Below, piece by piece: positions 52,877-61,915 of a stretch of DNA of 64,000 bases (position 1 is its first letter; every line of letters begins with the position of its first letter). The notes beneath the pieces were generated by a model. That model did not search any database, had not been told where the DNA came from, and saw only the letters and a program-made list of their open reading frames with translations. The DNA lies in the NCBI RefSeq assembly GCF_000717915.1, contig NZ_JOCX01000002.1, positions 186,001-250,000 of the forward strand, in the 5' to 3' direction. The stretch comes from Streptomyces sp. NRRL S-244 (GTDB lineage: Bacteria; Actinomycetota; Actinomycetes; Streptomycetales; Streptomycetaceae). The translations under genes and the position numbers were made by a program.

Positions 52877-53161
52877 GTGAGAAGCGAACCCACGCCCTTC
52901 GAGGGCGGCCCGATGGACGGCCGGGTCCTGCCGATCCTCCTCGGCCCGACCGGCCACCCGCCGAAGTGGTACGAGATCCCGGTCCCGTCCGCGGACGGCG
53001 GCCCCGCGACGGTCCTGCTGTACGAGCGGGTCCCGGCGGGCTATTCCAAGCGGCTGCACCTCCAGAAGGGCTGGAAGTACGCGTACGCCCCCTCCGGCCA
53101 GAAGCCCAGGATCCGCTGGCCCTGGACGAAGCCGACCCCGCAGCAGCGGGACACTCCCTAG
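52877..53161 (+). CDS. Hypothetical protein (94 aa)
   Basis: A small soluble protein starting MRSEPTPFEGGPMDGRVLPILLGPTGHPPKWYEIPVP and ending Trp/Pro/Lys-rich (PRIRWPWTKPTPQQR). I do not recognise the family. Its codon bias and position 10 nt after the TetR gene support it as real. GTG at 52877 is the likely start; the region immediately before has no strong ribosome site. Confidence 0.7.
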   Translation: MRSEPTPFEGGPMDGRVLPILLGPTGHPPKWYEIPVPSADGGPATVLLYERVPAGYSKRLHLQKGWKYAYAPSGQKPRIRWPWTKPTPQQRDTP

Positions 53162-53236
53162 CAGTCACTCCCTAGCAGGCACTCCCGGGCAGAGCACTTC
53201 CGGGCAGGGCATTCCCCGGCCGGGCATTCCGCGGCG
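53162..53236. repeat. Degenerate tandem repeat, unit about 15 bp
   Basis: Five imperfect copies based on GGGCAGGGCATTCCCGG occupy the space between two convergent genes. They are non-coding and could be a recently expanded spacer. Confidence 0.6.
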
Positions 53237-53244
53237 GGTACGCG

Positions 53245-54513
53245 CTACAGGGTGTCCGGCGGGGGCTCCGGGAGCGTCAGGACGGCCAGCGCCCCGCCGC
53301 CCCGCGCCTCCCGGAACTCCAGCCGCGCGCCGATGACCTCCGCCTGCCCCACCGCGATGGTCAGCCCCAGCCCGTGCCCCTTGCCCGTCCCCACGCCCCC
53401 GGTCCGGAACCGCTGCGGGCCGTGCGCCATCAGGTACTCCGGGAACCCGTCCCCGTGGTCCCGTACGGTCACCACCGGACCGTCCACCGTCAGCACCACC
53501 GGCGCCCGCCCGTGCCTGTGGGCGTTGGCCACCAGGTTCCCGAGCACCCGCTCCAGCCGGCGCCGGTCCGTCTCCACGTGCGCGTCCCGGACGACCACCA
53601 GCTCCGTCTCCGTCCCGGACGCCCGGACCACCCGCCGCGCCAGGCGCCCCAGCTGGTGCAGATCCGTCTCCACCACCTCGCGCCCCGAGTCCAGGCGCGA
53701 GATCTCCAGCAGGTCCTCGGTCAGCCCGCGCATCGTCCGTACCCGCTCCTGCACCAGCTGCGTCGCCCGGCCCTCCGGCAGCAGCTCCGACGCCGCCTGC
53801 AAACCCGTCAGCGGCGTACGCAGCTCGTGCGCGACGTCCGCCGTGAACCGCTGCTCGCTCAGCAGCTTCGCCTGCAGGGTCCCGGCCATCGTGTCGAGCG
53901 CCCCCGCCACGGTCGCCACCTCGTCCTGGTGCCGGGAGGGGTCCTTCGTCCGCGGATCGTCCACGCGGGCGTCGAGATCGCCCTGCGTGATCCGCCGGGC
54001 CACGGTCGCCGTCTGGTGCAGCCGCCGCGTCACCCGGGTCACGGCGAAGGCGCCCACCAGCAGCGTTCCGCCGATCGCCAGCACGGACGACCCGATGATC
54101 GCGTTGTCCAGGCCGCTGATCGTCCGCGCGCTCTGCGCATAGTCCACGGCCGTGGCCAGGACCTTGCCGTCCGCCGGGGCCGCCGCCCACATCGTCGGCC
54201 GGCCCTCGTACTCGGCCACCATCGTCGCGCGCTGCCCGGACAGCGCCAGGGCGCGCAGCTCCGGGGGCAGCCCCGCCGGGTCGATCCCCGCGTCGGGCGG
54301 GAGGGCCTCGCCGGCCTCGTACTCGCGGGACACGTCGTGCAGTTTCTCCAAGGCCTTGTCCCGCGCCGCCGCGACGGTCTGCCGGGTCACCTCCACGTGG
54401 ACCAGCGCGCCGAGCACGGCCGCGAGCGAGCAGCACATCACGACGATGAACAGCCCGGACTTCCAGGTCAGGGTGGCCGTCCACGCGGGCAGTCGCCCCT
54501 GCAACCCCTTCAC
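53245..54513 (-). CDS. Sensor histidine kinase
   Basis: A 422-residue membrane kinase. Two membrane segments (about 19-40 and 137-157) enclose a 95-residue sensor loop. HAMP, phospho-acceptor His (ADVAHELRTPL) and an ATPase domain (NLVANAHRH, DHGDGF, GHGLGLTI) follow. GTG at 54513 overlaps the upstream lipoprotein stop (GTGA). No response regulator lies next to it. The lipoprotein may act as a ligand sensor or inhibitor. Confidence 0.9.
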   Translation of the reverse strand: MKGLQGRLPAWTATLTWKSGLFIVVMCCSLAAVLGALVHVEVTRQTVAAARDKALEKLHDVSREYEAGEALPPDAGIDPAGLPPELRALALSGQRATMVAEYEGRPTMWAAAPADGKVLATAVDYAQSARTISGLDNAIIGSSVLAIGGTLLVGAFAVTRVTRRLHQTATVARRITQGDLDARVDDPRTKDPSRHQDEVATVAGALDTMAGTLQAKLLSEQRFTADVAHELRTPLTGLQAASELLPEGRATQLVQERVRTMRGLTEDLLEISRLDSGREVVETDLHQLGRLARRVVRASGTETELVVVRDAHVETDRRRLERVLGNLVANAHRHGRAPVVLTVDGPVVTVRDHGDGFPEYLMAHGPQRFRTGGVGTGKGHGLGLTIAVGQAEVIGARLEFREARGGGALAVLTLPEPPPDTL

Positions 54514-55301
54514 GGGGTCCCCTCGGCGGACGGCTTCAGCGGCGGGGACGGGGAGGGGCTCTGCGCCGTCCCCGGCAGCCGTACGATCTGCTCGCGCGTC
54601 GGCAGCATCGTCCGCTGCTTCTCGTCCCAGGACCACGCGGTGATCAGCTCGTAGCCCGGATTGCCGCTCGGCACCCGCAGGATCACGTCCCGCCCGGCCA
54701 CCTCCACGGTGACGACGGTCTGCGTGGTCGCCATGATCCGGTTGAGGCGTCCGTCCGGATCCGCCGTGTACGCCCGTACGGACATCATCCGGTCCGGCAT
54801 CTCGATGCCGACGACGAGCTCGTCGCGGCCGTTGCCCGTCAGGTCCCGGTAGTACGGGGCCAGCACCGGGCACTTCCCGCCCGGCTGCCCCGCATGCCCG
54901 CAGGCTTTGATCGCCGCGACGGTCTGCGGGGGCATCCCGTCCGGGCCGACGTCGGTGTTCGGGTGGGCGGCCAGCTCCGCCTGGACGAGGGCCACCGGAT
55001 CGACCTCGTGCACGTTCTGGCCCGTCACGGGCGGCAGCCCCTGCACGTACTCGGGCGGCGCGCCGCCGGGATCGGCGGGCGGTACGGAGGCCCCTTTGCG
55101 TTCCGGCCACAGATGTACGGGCCCGCTCGCGGTCGGGGTCGGACCGGCGGCCACCGGACCGCCGGTGTCGCCGCAGCCGGCGAGCAGGGGCAGCAGCGGG
55201 AGCAGCGGCAGGGCGAACAGGGCGGCGCGGGCGCGGGAGCCGGCACGGGGTGAGCGGGCGCGGGCGCGGGAGGGGGCGGCCGGGAAGGACAACGCATGCA
55301 C
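54510..55301 (-). CDS. Lipoprotein coupled to the histidine kinase
   Basis: About 263 residues with a long Arg-rich N-region, a hydrophobic LPLLPLLPLLAGC lipobox and a spacer rich in Pro/Gly. The C-terminal region includes DLTGNGRDELVVGIE, like an FG-GAP or VCBS-type calcium strand. GTG at 55301 follows GAGGAGG at 11 nt; an upstream GTG at 55340 would add 13 residues. The 4-bp overlap with the kinase suggests joint function at the membrane. Confidence 0.78.
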   Translation of the reverse strand: MHALSFPAAPSRARARSPRAGSRARAALFALPLLPLLPLLAGCGDTGGPVAAGPTPTASGPVHLWPERKGASVPPADPGGAPPEYVQGLPPVTGQNVHEVDPVALVQAELAAHPNTDVGPDGMPPQTVAAIKACGHAGQPGGKCPVLAPYYRDLTGNGRDELVVGIEMPDRMMSVRAYTADPDGRLNRIMATTQTVVTVEVAGRDVILRVPSGNPGYELITAWSWDEKQRTMLPTREQIVRLPGTAQSPSPSPPLKPSAEGTP

Positions 55302-55432
55302 AGCCGACCGGGCCTCCTCTCCACGGGCACGACGCCTCACCGGCGCATCTTAACCTTATGTGGAGATATGACCGTTTCTAGAGGCTTCGGTGACTGCGGA
55401 GGCTTCGGAGACTGCGGAGAGGCCCTCGCGGA

Positions 55433-56035
55433 TCAGCCCTCGGTGCGGCCGCGGCGCAGCATGGCGAAGCCGAGCCCGGCCGCGCCCACGGCGGCGATCC
55501 CGCCGCCCGCGGCGAGCAGCAGTACGCCGTCGCCCGGCCCGTCGGCCAGCGTGTCCAGGGTCCCGCCGGCGACCGTGCGGGCGTGCCCGGCCGAGGCCTG
55601 GACGACCCGGCCGTCCCGGACCCCGGTCTTGTACCCGTCGGCGACGGGCGTGGCGGTGTGGCCGTCCGCGTCGCCGGTCTCGCCGACCCAGGAGGAGAGC
55701 CGGCCGTCGGGTTGCAGGGCGGCGTGGAGCGCGCCCGAGCGGCCGAGGCCGGCGACGCCGTCACGGCTGGTCAGGGTGGCCGTCTTGGCGCCGTCGGCGG
55801 CCAGGATGTCGGCCTGGAAGCCGCCCTCGGCGATCCGGTAGACGTTCGCCCTGGACACGCCGTCCGCGAGGGCGAGGCTCTTGACGAGGGTCCGGGGCGC
55901 ACCCGCGGACCGCGCCGCCGACGCCGCGGGCAGCCCCTCGGCGAGTGCGGCCGCGGCGGGCAGCGCGAGGAGGGTTCCGGCGCAGACGGTCACTGCGGCG
56001 GCTCGTACCAGAGTGCGGCGGCTGACGGTGCTCAC
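55433..56035 (-). CDS. Exported protein with C-terminal membrane anchor
   Basis: A 200-residue protein. Signal peptide MSTVSRRTLVRAAAVTVCAGTLLALPAAAALA, an outside domain and a C-terminal hydrophobic segment (LLLAAGGGIAAVGAAGLGFAML) followed by RRGRTEG. There is no LPxTG sortase motif. The type is recognised but not the family. The GTG at 56035 has AAGGA 6-7 nt upstream. Confidence 0.75.
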   Translation of the reverse strand: MSTVSRRTLVRAAAVTVCAGTLLALPAAAALAEGLPAASAARSAGAPRTLVKSLALADGVSRANVYRIAEGGFQADILAADGAKTATLTSRDGVAGLGRSGALHAALQPDGRLSSWVGETGDADGHTATPVADGYKTGVRDGRVVQASAGHARTVAGGTLDTLADGPGDGVLLLAAGGGIAAVGAAGLGFAMLRRGRTEG

Positions 56036-56217
56036 GGGAAATCCTTCGGTCCGGTCCAGGTGCCACAAACCTAGGAGTCCGCTGTGTCAGTACCGCGATG
56101 AGCTTGTAACAGGTACCCGGCGGAGTCCCGTAGAAGCTGTTACACGGCCGAGAACTCCACCGGGGGATTGCCGCGAGGCGTCCGGGCTGCTCCCATGTAC
56201 GGCGGGGGGTGAGGTCC

Positions 56218-57102
56218 ATGCGGGGACTCAAGGTGCTGCCGAGCGGCCGCCCCGGCCGCGGCCGGCTCTACGTCAACCTGCCCGACGGCCAGGCGGTGGC
56301 CTGGTACGACCGGCAGACCAACCGGATCAGCGTGCTCGCCGACCAGCACCGCGAAGCGGTCGTGGCGGCGTTACGCCCGTACATCGCCGGCCCGTTCACG
56401 GTCGGTCCGCCGCCGGTGCCTTCGCCGGCGGACCTGCGCAGACTCGCCCTTCCGCCGGACGAGGACCTGGCTCCGAACCGCCCCGGCGAACTCCTGCTGG
56501 GCGAGCTGGAACACGGCCCGGCGGGCACCCGGACCCGGCACCGGATGCGCCAGGACCTGACCGCCCAGCAGCGCATGGGCGACCTCCTCGACGCCCTCGA
56601 ACCGGACGGCTGGCGGGTCCTGCACGGCGTCCCGCTCCCGGGCCTGGGCGGCATCGACCACCTGCTCATAGGCCCGGCCGGGATCTTCTGCGTCCGCACG
56701 CTCCCGGGACGCCGCCAGCGTGCGGCCGTGGGGGACCTGCTGCTGACGGTGGGCCGGGCCGAGCCGCGCCAGGACCCGCGCTGGATCCGCCGCGCCGCCG
56801 CCGCGGCCACCCGGGCGCTCGCGGCCCCGGTCCTGCCCGCCCTGGCCCTGGTCGACGCCTCACGCGTCGAGGTGGCCCCGACGGTCCGCGACATCCGCGT
56901 CCTGGAGCCGGCCACGGTCCGGGCGCAGCTCGAGGCGGCCCCGACCACCCTCAAACCCCCGGACGCGGAAGCCCTGTTCACCCAGGCCCGCGACGCCCGC
57001 ACCTGGCTCCCGCCCCTTCCGCACCGCCCCCGGCGGCGGTTCCTCCCGGCCCGTCCGGAGCTTGAGGACCGGGGTCCGGGGCGGAGTTCCGGGAAACGCT
57101 GA
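56218..57102 (+). CDS. NERD-like protein with degenerate active site
   Basis: A 294-residue protein with a NERD-type nuclease-related domain (GWRVLHGVPLPGLGGIDHLLIGPAGIFCVRT). NERD nucleases continue with an E-x-K or Q-x-K pair, here replaced by RTLPGRR, so nuclease activity is doubtful. An Arg/Gly-rich N-terminus and a basic C-terminal tail (HRPRRRFLP) suggest nucleic-acid contact. Codon 52 is TTA (56371-56373). ATG at 56218 is preferred; a GTG at 56209 is close by. It is convergent with ku. Confidence 0.75.
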   Translation: MRGLKVLPSGRPGRGRLYVNLPDGQAVAWYDRQTNRISVLADQHREAVVAALRPYIAGPFTVGPPPVPSPADLRRLALPPDEDLAPNRPGELLLGELEHGPAGTRTRHRMRQDLTAQQRMGDLLDALEPDGWRVLHGVPLPGLGGIDHLLIGPAGIFCVRTLPGRRQRAAVGDLLLTVGRAEPRQDPRWIRRAAAAATRALAAPVLPALALVDASRVEVAPTVRDIRVLEPATVRAQLEAAPTTLKPPDAEALFTQARDARTWLPPLPHRPRRRFLPARPELEDRGPGRSSGKR

Positions 57103-57166
57103 AAGGGCGGGGCGGCGGGGCGGCGGCCGGTGCGTGAGGCCGTACCGTCCCGCCCCCGCCCCGCCG

Positions 57167-58258
57167 TCAGGCCGAGGCCCGCTTGCGCGGGGCCGCCTTC
57201 TTCGTCGCGGCGGCCGTCTTCTTCGCCGAGGCCGCCTTCGAGGCGGACTTGGCGGTGGACTTGGTGGCCGTGGACTTGGTGGCGGTGGACTTCGTCGCCG
57301 TCGACCTGTCCGCGGCGGACTTGGCCGAGGTCGACTTGGCCGACGCGGTCTTCTTCGTACCGGAGGCCGCCGCCTTCTTCGTCGCGGCCGTGGACTTCTT
57401 CCCGCCCACCGCCTTCGGCGCGGCCGCCGCCGTCTTCCGCCGGATCGGGGTGACCTCCGCCTCCGGGCCCGCCTCCCCCCGCGCGGCCTTCGCCGCGCTC
57501 ACGCTCTTCTCCAGCGCCGCCATCAGGTCGATGACCTTCCCGCCGGCCGGCTCCACCTCGGCCTGCGCCGCGGGCTCGAACGCGCCCTCCGACTTCGCCG
57601 AGACCATCGCCTCCACGGCCTCCCGGTACTCGTCCGTCAGCGAGTCCATCTCCACCTCGCCGAGCGTCGCCATCAGCGCGTCCGCCAGGTCCAGCTCGGC
57701 CTCCCGCACCGACACCTTCCCCTCCGGGGCCACCCCCTCCGGCACCCGGATCTCGTCCGGCCAGAGCAGCCCGTGCATCGCGATCACATCGTCGACCACC
57801 CGCAGCATGCCGAGCCGCTCCCGCCCCCGCAGCGCGTACTTGGCGATCGCGACCTTCCGGCTCCGCTTCAGCGCCTCCCGCAGCAGCGTGTAAGGCTTCG
57901 CCGCCGTCGGCCCGTTCGCCGCGAGGTAGTACGCCGCGTCCATCTGGAGCGGGTCGATCTCGTCCGCCGGTACGAAGGACACGATCTCGATCGTCTTCGC
58001 CGTGGCGATCGGCAGCTGCGCCAGGTCCTCGTCCGTGATCGGGATGATCGACCCGTCCGCCTCCTCGAACCCCTTGCCGATCTCGGCGGTCGCCACCTCC
58101 TCGCCGTCCAGCTCGCACACCTTGCGGTAGCGGATCCGTCCGCCGTCGCTCAGGTGGATCTGGCGAAAGGAGATGGAGTGGCTCTCGGTGGCGTTCACCA
58201 GCTTGATCGGAATGCTGACCAGGCCGAAAGAAATTGCCCCGTTCCAGATGGATCGCAC
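57167..58258 (-). CDS. ku: Ku-type DNA end-binding protein
   Basis: A 363-residue homodimeric Ku that binds broken DNA ends in non-homologous end joining. The Ku core (residues 1-260, MRSIWNGAISFGLVSIPIKL) is complete. An extended lysine-rich tail (about 280-363, with STATKST repeats and KKTAAATKK) follows, as in other actinobacterial Ku proteins that bind DNA internally. It is divergent by 31 nt from the LigD polymerase-type gene. Confidence 0.96.
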   Translation of the reverse strand: MRSIWNGAISFGLVSIPIKLVNATESHSISFRQIHLSDGGRIRYRKVCELDGEEVATAEIGKGFEEADGSIIPITDEDLAQLPIATAKTIEIVSFVPADEIDPLQMDAAYYLAANGPTAAKPYTLLREALKRSRKVAIAKYALRGRERLGMLRVVDDVIAMHGLLWPDEIRVPEGVAPEGKVSVREAELDLADALMATLGEVEMDSLTDEYREAVEAMVSAKSEGAFEPAAQAEVEPAGGKVIDLMAALEKSVSAAKAARGEAGPEAEVTPIRRKTAAAAPKAVGGKKSTAATKKAAASGTKKTASAKSTSAKSAADRSTATKSTATKSTATKSTAKSASKAASAKKTAAATKKAAPRKRASA

Positions 58259-58289
58259 GGTTCCTCCCGATTCATGGCAATCTCATCGT

Positions 58290-59195
58290 ATGACGCCGAT
58301 CACCATGGTGGAGGGGCGTCGCATCCCGCTCTCCAACCTCCACAAGGTCCTGTACCCCGAGACCGGCTACACCAAGGGCGAGGTGCTGCACTACTACGCC
58401 ACCGTCGCCGGTCCGCTGCTGGCCCACGTCCACAACCGGCCGGTGTCGTTCCTGCGCTATCCCGACGGCCCCGACGGCCAGCTCTTCTTCACGAAGAACC
58501 CGCCGCCCGGCACCCCCGCCTGGGTGAAAACCACCCCGGTGCCCCGCTCCGAGGACGTCTCCGCGCAGCAGGTGGTCATCGCGGACCTGCCCTCCCTCAT
58601 GTGGGCCGCCAACCTCGTCGTCGAGTTCCACACCCCCCAGTGGCCGGCCGGCAGCCCGGCCGTCGCCGACCGGCTGATCATCGACCTCGACCCCGGCGCC
58701 CCCGCCACCGCCGTCGAGTGCTGCGCCGTCGCGCTGTGGCTGCGCGAGCGCCTCGCCGCCGACGGGCTGGACGCGTACGCCAAGACCTCCGGCTCCAAGG
58801 GCATGCACCTGGCCGTGGCCCTGGAGCCGACCCCGTCCGACCGGGTGTCGGCGTACGCGAAGGGCCTCGCCCAGGAGGCCGAGCGCGCGCTCCCCGACCT
58901 CGCCCTGCACCGCATGGCCAAGGCCCTGCGCCCCGGCAAGGTCTTCGTCGACCACAGCCAGAACGCGGCCGCAAAGACCACGGCCGCCCCCTACACGCTG
59001 CGCGCGCGGGCCCGGCCGACGGTCTCCGCGCCCGTCTCCTGGGAAGAGGTCGCGGCCTGCCGCACCCCCGCCGACCTGGTCTTCCTCGCCGACGACATCC
59101 TGCCCCGGCTGGAGCGCGACGGGGACCTCTTCGGCCCGCTGACCGACCCCGACCGCGCCCACCGGCTGCCCGCACCCCCCGGGTCCCGGCCGTGA
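58290..59195 (+). CDS. ligD: LigD-type primase/polymerase domain protein
   Basis: A 301-residue archaeo-eukaryotic primase-type polymerase (KVLYPETGYTKGEVLHYY, LIIDLDPG with catalytic Asp pair, and TSGSKGMHL). It fills gaps at DNA ends in end joining. The ATG at 58290 is only 31 nt from the ku start, so the promoters overlap, and no ribosome site is seen. Polymerase and ligase are separate genes here, unlike mycobacterial LigD. Confidence 0.92.
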   Translation: MTPITMVEGRRIPLSNLHKVLYPETGYTKGEVLHYYATVAGPLLAHVHNRPVSFLRYPDGPDGQLFFTKNPPPGTPAWVKTTPVPRSEDVSAQQVVIADLPSLMWAANLVVEFHTPQWPAGSPAVADRLIIDLDPGAPATAVECCAVALWLRERLAADGLDAYAKTSGSKGMHLAVALEPTPSDRVSAYAKGLAQEAERALPDLALHRMAKALRPGKVFVDHSQNAAAKTTAAPYTLRARARPTVSAPVSWEEVAACRTPADLVFLADDILPRLERDGDLFGPLTDPDRAHRLPAPPGSRP

Positions 59196-60103
59196 TCCGC
59201 GTCGCGCTCGCCGCCACCGTACGCACCCTCCCGCGCGGGGCGGGCCTCGCGTACGAGCCGAAGTTCGACGGCCACCGCCTCGTCGTCGTGCGGACCGCCG
59301 AGGACGTGGTGCTGCAGGCGCGCTCGGGCCGCATCGTGACCGCCGCCTTCCCCGATCTGGCGGCCGCGGCCCGGCAGTTGCCCGCCGGGACCGTCCTCGA
59401 CGGCGAGGTGGTGGTCTGGCACGGCGGCCGTACGGACTTCGCCCTCGTCCAGCGCCGGGCGGCTGCCACGGCCGCGCGGGCCGCCGTGCTCGCCCAGAGC
59501 CTGCCGGCCTCGTACGCGGCGTTCGACGTACTGGAACTGGCCGGGCTGGACCTGCGCGGGCGCACGTACGAGCGGCGCCGGGTGCTCCTGGTCGACCTGC
59601 TGCTCCCGCTCGGGCCGCCCTTGCAGCCGGTCCCGATGACGACCGATCCGGAACTGGCCGCCACCTGGTACGAGACCCTGCCCGCCAGCGGCATCGAGGG
59701 GCTGGTCGTCAAGCGGCTGGACCAGACGTACCCGGCGGGCCGGCGCGGCTGGCAGAAGCTGCGGCACACGGAGGTGCGGGACGCGGCGGTGGTCGGGTAC
59801 ACCGGCACCCCGCGCCGCCCGCTCGCGCTGGTCCTGGTGCTGCCCGTCGGGGACGAGACCCCGCTGGTGTCGAGCCCGCTGACGGCGGCGCTGCGGGCGG
59901 ACGTGGCGGCGGCGGTCGCGGAGCGCGAAGCCCCCGCCCGCACCCCGGCCGGGTCTCGGGCGGGCGGCGCCACGGTCACCGCGATCGGGCTCGGCGAGGT
60001 TCCGTACCGCCCGCTCGACCCGCCGCTGACGGCCGAGGTCCGCCACCCCTCGACGGCCCGGCACCCGCCGCCGGAGGTGCTCAGACTGCGGACGGAACTC
60101 TGA
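59192..60103 (+). CDS. ATP-dependent DNA ligase
   Basis: A 303-residue ligase. The nucleotidyl Lys is in YEPKFDGHR, with VLDGEVVVW and GIEGLVVKRL as the following motifs, and an OB-fold tail. It probably seals breaks processed by Ku and the polymerase. The GTG overlaps the polymerase stop by 4 bp. Confidence 0.93.
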   Translation: MIRVALAATVRTLPRGAGLAYEPKFDGHRLVVVRTAEDVVLQARSGRIVTAAFPDLAAAARQLPAGTVLDGEVVVWHGGRTDFALVQRRAAATAARAAVLAQSLPASYAAFDVLELAGLDLRGRTYERRRVLLVDLLLPLGPPLQPVPMTTDPELAATWYETLPASGIEGLVVKRLDQTYPAGRRGWQKLRHTEVRDAAVVGYTGTPRRPLALVLVLPVGDETPLVSSPLTAALRADVAAAVAEREAPARTPAGSRAGGATVTAIGLGEVPYRPLDPPLTAEVRHPSTARHPPPEVLRLRTEL

Positions 60104-60130
60104 CCCGCGCCGTCGCGTGGCGCGGGTCAG
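60100..60130. terminator. Terminator after the ligase gene
   Basis: CTGACCCGCGCC (60100-60111) pairs perfectly with 60119-60130 across a 7-nt loop and includes the stop codon. It can also serve the convergent gene ending at 60154. Confidence 0.8.
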
Positions 60131-60153
60131 GGGCCAGGACGATGCGGCCGGGT

Positions 60154-60549
60154 TCAGCTGTGCGCGCCGCGCCCCGCGTCGGGGGGAGCGCCGGGCTGTA
60201 CGTGCGGATGCGGGCCCTCGACCTGCTTCCAGCCGGACTCCCGCTCGGCCCGGACGTCCTCCGGATGACTGGAGGTCGTGGAGCCGAAGTTCCCGTAGCC
60301 CTGCATCTCGTGCGGGCGCAGCCCGCCCTCCGGGATCTCCACCTGGTCGCGTTCCTCGCGGACCTCGTAGACCGCGCCGCCGGCGGGCAGGTGCGGCTGG
60401 CTCTCCGCGGTCGGCGGCGGCGGCTCCTTGGCCCGGACCCGCTGGCCGAGCTTGAAGCCGCCGAGCAGGAAGGCGACCACAGCGATCCCGACGACCAGGA
60501 ACCACACGATGTGCGTCACGGTCGCGTCCAGACTCAGGGTCATATCCAT
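60154..60549 (-). CDS. DUF6479-type membrane protein
   Basis: A 131-residue protein with one N-terminal membrane segment (about 12-34, IVWFLVVGIAVVAFLLGGF) and a hydrophilic tail. I recall this as DUF6479, of unknown role. The ATG at 60549 is preferred: GGGGA lies 11 nt upstream. Confidence 0.75.
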   Translation of the reverse strand: MDMTLSLDATVTHIVWFLVVGIAVVAFLLGGFKLGQRVRAKEPPPPTAESQPHLPAGGAVYEVREERDQVEIPEGGLRPHEMQGYGNFGSTTSSHPEDVRAERESGWKQVEGPHPHVQPGAPPDAGRGAHS

Positions 60550-60679
60550 ACGCACCATTTTCCCCAAAAGGGGCTGTTTCGCCGCAAAGGAGGGAAGATC
60601 CCCTTATCCGACCAGCGTGTGACTAGCGGGCCGAATCCAGGGCAGGCGCCGGGACGACCGCCCCGAAGGGAGCCGCAAA

Positions 60680-60901
60680 ATGCCCCACGGATCTTCACCC
60701 GAACGAGAACGCCAGTTTGAGCACGTCATGGAGAGCGCCGAACCGGACGACATGTCCTCCGGCCGGCGCGGCGGCCTGCACTCCCGTTCGGGGGCGCAGG
60801 GGCAGACGTACGAACAGCTCTACGCGGAGGCCCGGCGGCGCAACATCCGCGGCCGCTCCGACATGAACAAGACGCAGCTGAGGCGCGCCCTCGGCGGCTG
60901 A
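60680..60901 (+). CDS. Small protein with a C-terminal Rho-N-like helix pair (73 aa)
   Basis: A 73-residue protein starting MPHGSSPERERQFEH. Its last 30 residues (YEQLYAEARRRNIRGRSDMNKTQLRRALGG) resemble the short Rho-N/SAP-like helical modules seen in DNA- or RNA-binding proteins. Relatives are sometimes named plasmid stabilisation protein, which I would not trust. GAAGGGAG precedes the ATG. Confidence 0.75.
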   Translation: MPHGSSPERERQFEHVMESAEPDDMSSGRRGGLHSRSGAQGQTYEQLYAEARRRNIRGRSDMNKTQLRRALGG

Positions 60902-60934
60902 GCCCCGACGCCCCGACGTCCCGGGCCCCGGCGC

Positions 60935-61915
60935 CTACCGCAGCGGCCCGTCCGAATCCCGCAGCGCCCGGACCTCGTACCCCCCGAGCACGGCCAGGAT
61001 CTCCGCGCAGATCGCCAGCGCCGTCTCCGGGGGTGTCCGGGCCCCCAGGTCCAGCCCGATCGGTCCGTGCACGCGGGCCAGGTCCGCATCGCAGACCCCG
61101 GCGGCGATCAGCCCCTCGCGCCGCCGCGCGGTGGTCTTGCGGGAGCCGAGCGCGCCGACGTACGGAATCCCCAGCGCGAGCGCGCTCCGTACGGTCGGCA
61201 CGTCGAACTCCGGATCGTGACTGAGCATCACCAGGCAGGCGGCGTCCCGGCGTGCGTCCAGCAGCTTTTCGGCCTCGGCGACGGAGCCGACGAGTCCGGC
61301 CCCCCACCCCAGCAGCAGGGCCTGCGCCTCGATGATCTCGGCCAGCTCGCCGCCCCCGCCGATGACCACGTACGGGGCGGACGGGTACGCCTCCACGAAC
61401 ACCAGCCCGCGCTGCCCGTACAGCGCGTCCCGCCCCGGCCGGCGCGTGGCCAGCAGCTCGCCGGCCCGCCGCTCGGCGTCGTCGGCCGGCGCGTCGACGG
61501 CCCGGACCACCTCGCTCACCGCGTGCTCGGCGTGCTCGTCGAGCCGGGTCACGAGCGCGACGCCGACGCCCTCCCCGAGCAGGTCCCACCACGCGGCGGG
61601 CACGGCCGACAGCGGCTGGAGCAGGATCTCGGCCCGCCCGCCGCAGGTCAGCTTCGCCGAGACGGCCTCGTCCGCCCCCACCGAGACCTCGCACACCCGC
61701 GCGGCGGCCCCGGCGGCCATGGTTCCGGCCTCCGCCACCAGCTCGGCGTCGAACACTCCCCGGTACAGGGCCCCGACGCACTCCCCGCGCGCGTCCACGA
61801 GCAGGGCCCCGGCCGGGTCCCGCGGCCCGAACCCCTGCTCGGCCACCGGCCGGGCCAGGAACGCGGCCCGCCCCTCGGCCGCCCACCGCCGCGCAGTCTC
61901 CACCAGCTCACGCAT
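60935..61915 (-). CDS. XdhC/CoxI-family protein
   Basis: A 326-residue protein. The N-terminal XdhC/CoxI region (about 10-85) and a C-terminal Rossmann domain (about 180-310, VVIGGGGELAEIIEAQALLLGWG, MLSHDPEFDVP, YVGALGSRKTTARRREGL) are complete. XdhC proteins insert the sulfurated molybdenum cofactor into xanthine-type dehydrogenases. No molybdoenzyme gene lies nearby. Single gene. Confidence 0.9.
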   Translation of the reverse strand: MRELVETARRWAAEGRAAFLARPVAEQGFGPRDPAGALLVDARGECVGALYRGVFDAELVAEAGTMAAGAAARVCEVSVGADEAVSAKLTCGGRAEILLQPLSAVPAAWWDLLGEGVGVALVTRLDEHAEHAVSEVVRAVDAPADDAERRAGELLATRRPGRDALYGQRGLVFVEAYPSAPYVVIGGGGELAEIIEAQALLLGWGAGLVGSVAEAEKLLDARRDAACLVMLSHDPEFDVPTVRSALALGIPYVGALGSRKTTARRREGLIAAGVCDADLARVHGPIGLDLGARTPPETALAICAEILAVLGGYEVRALRDSDGPLR

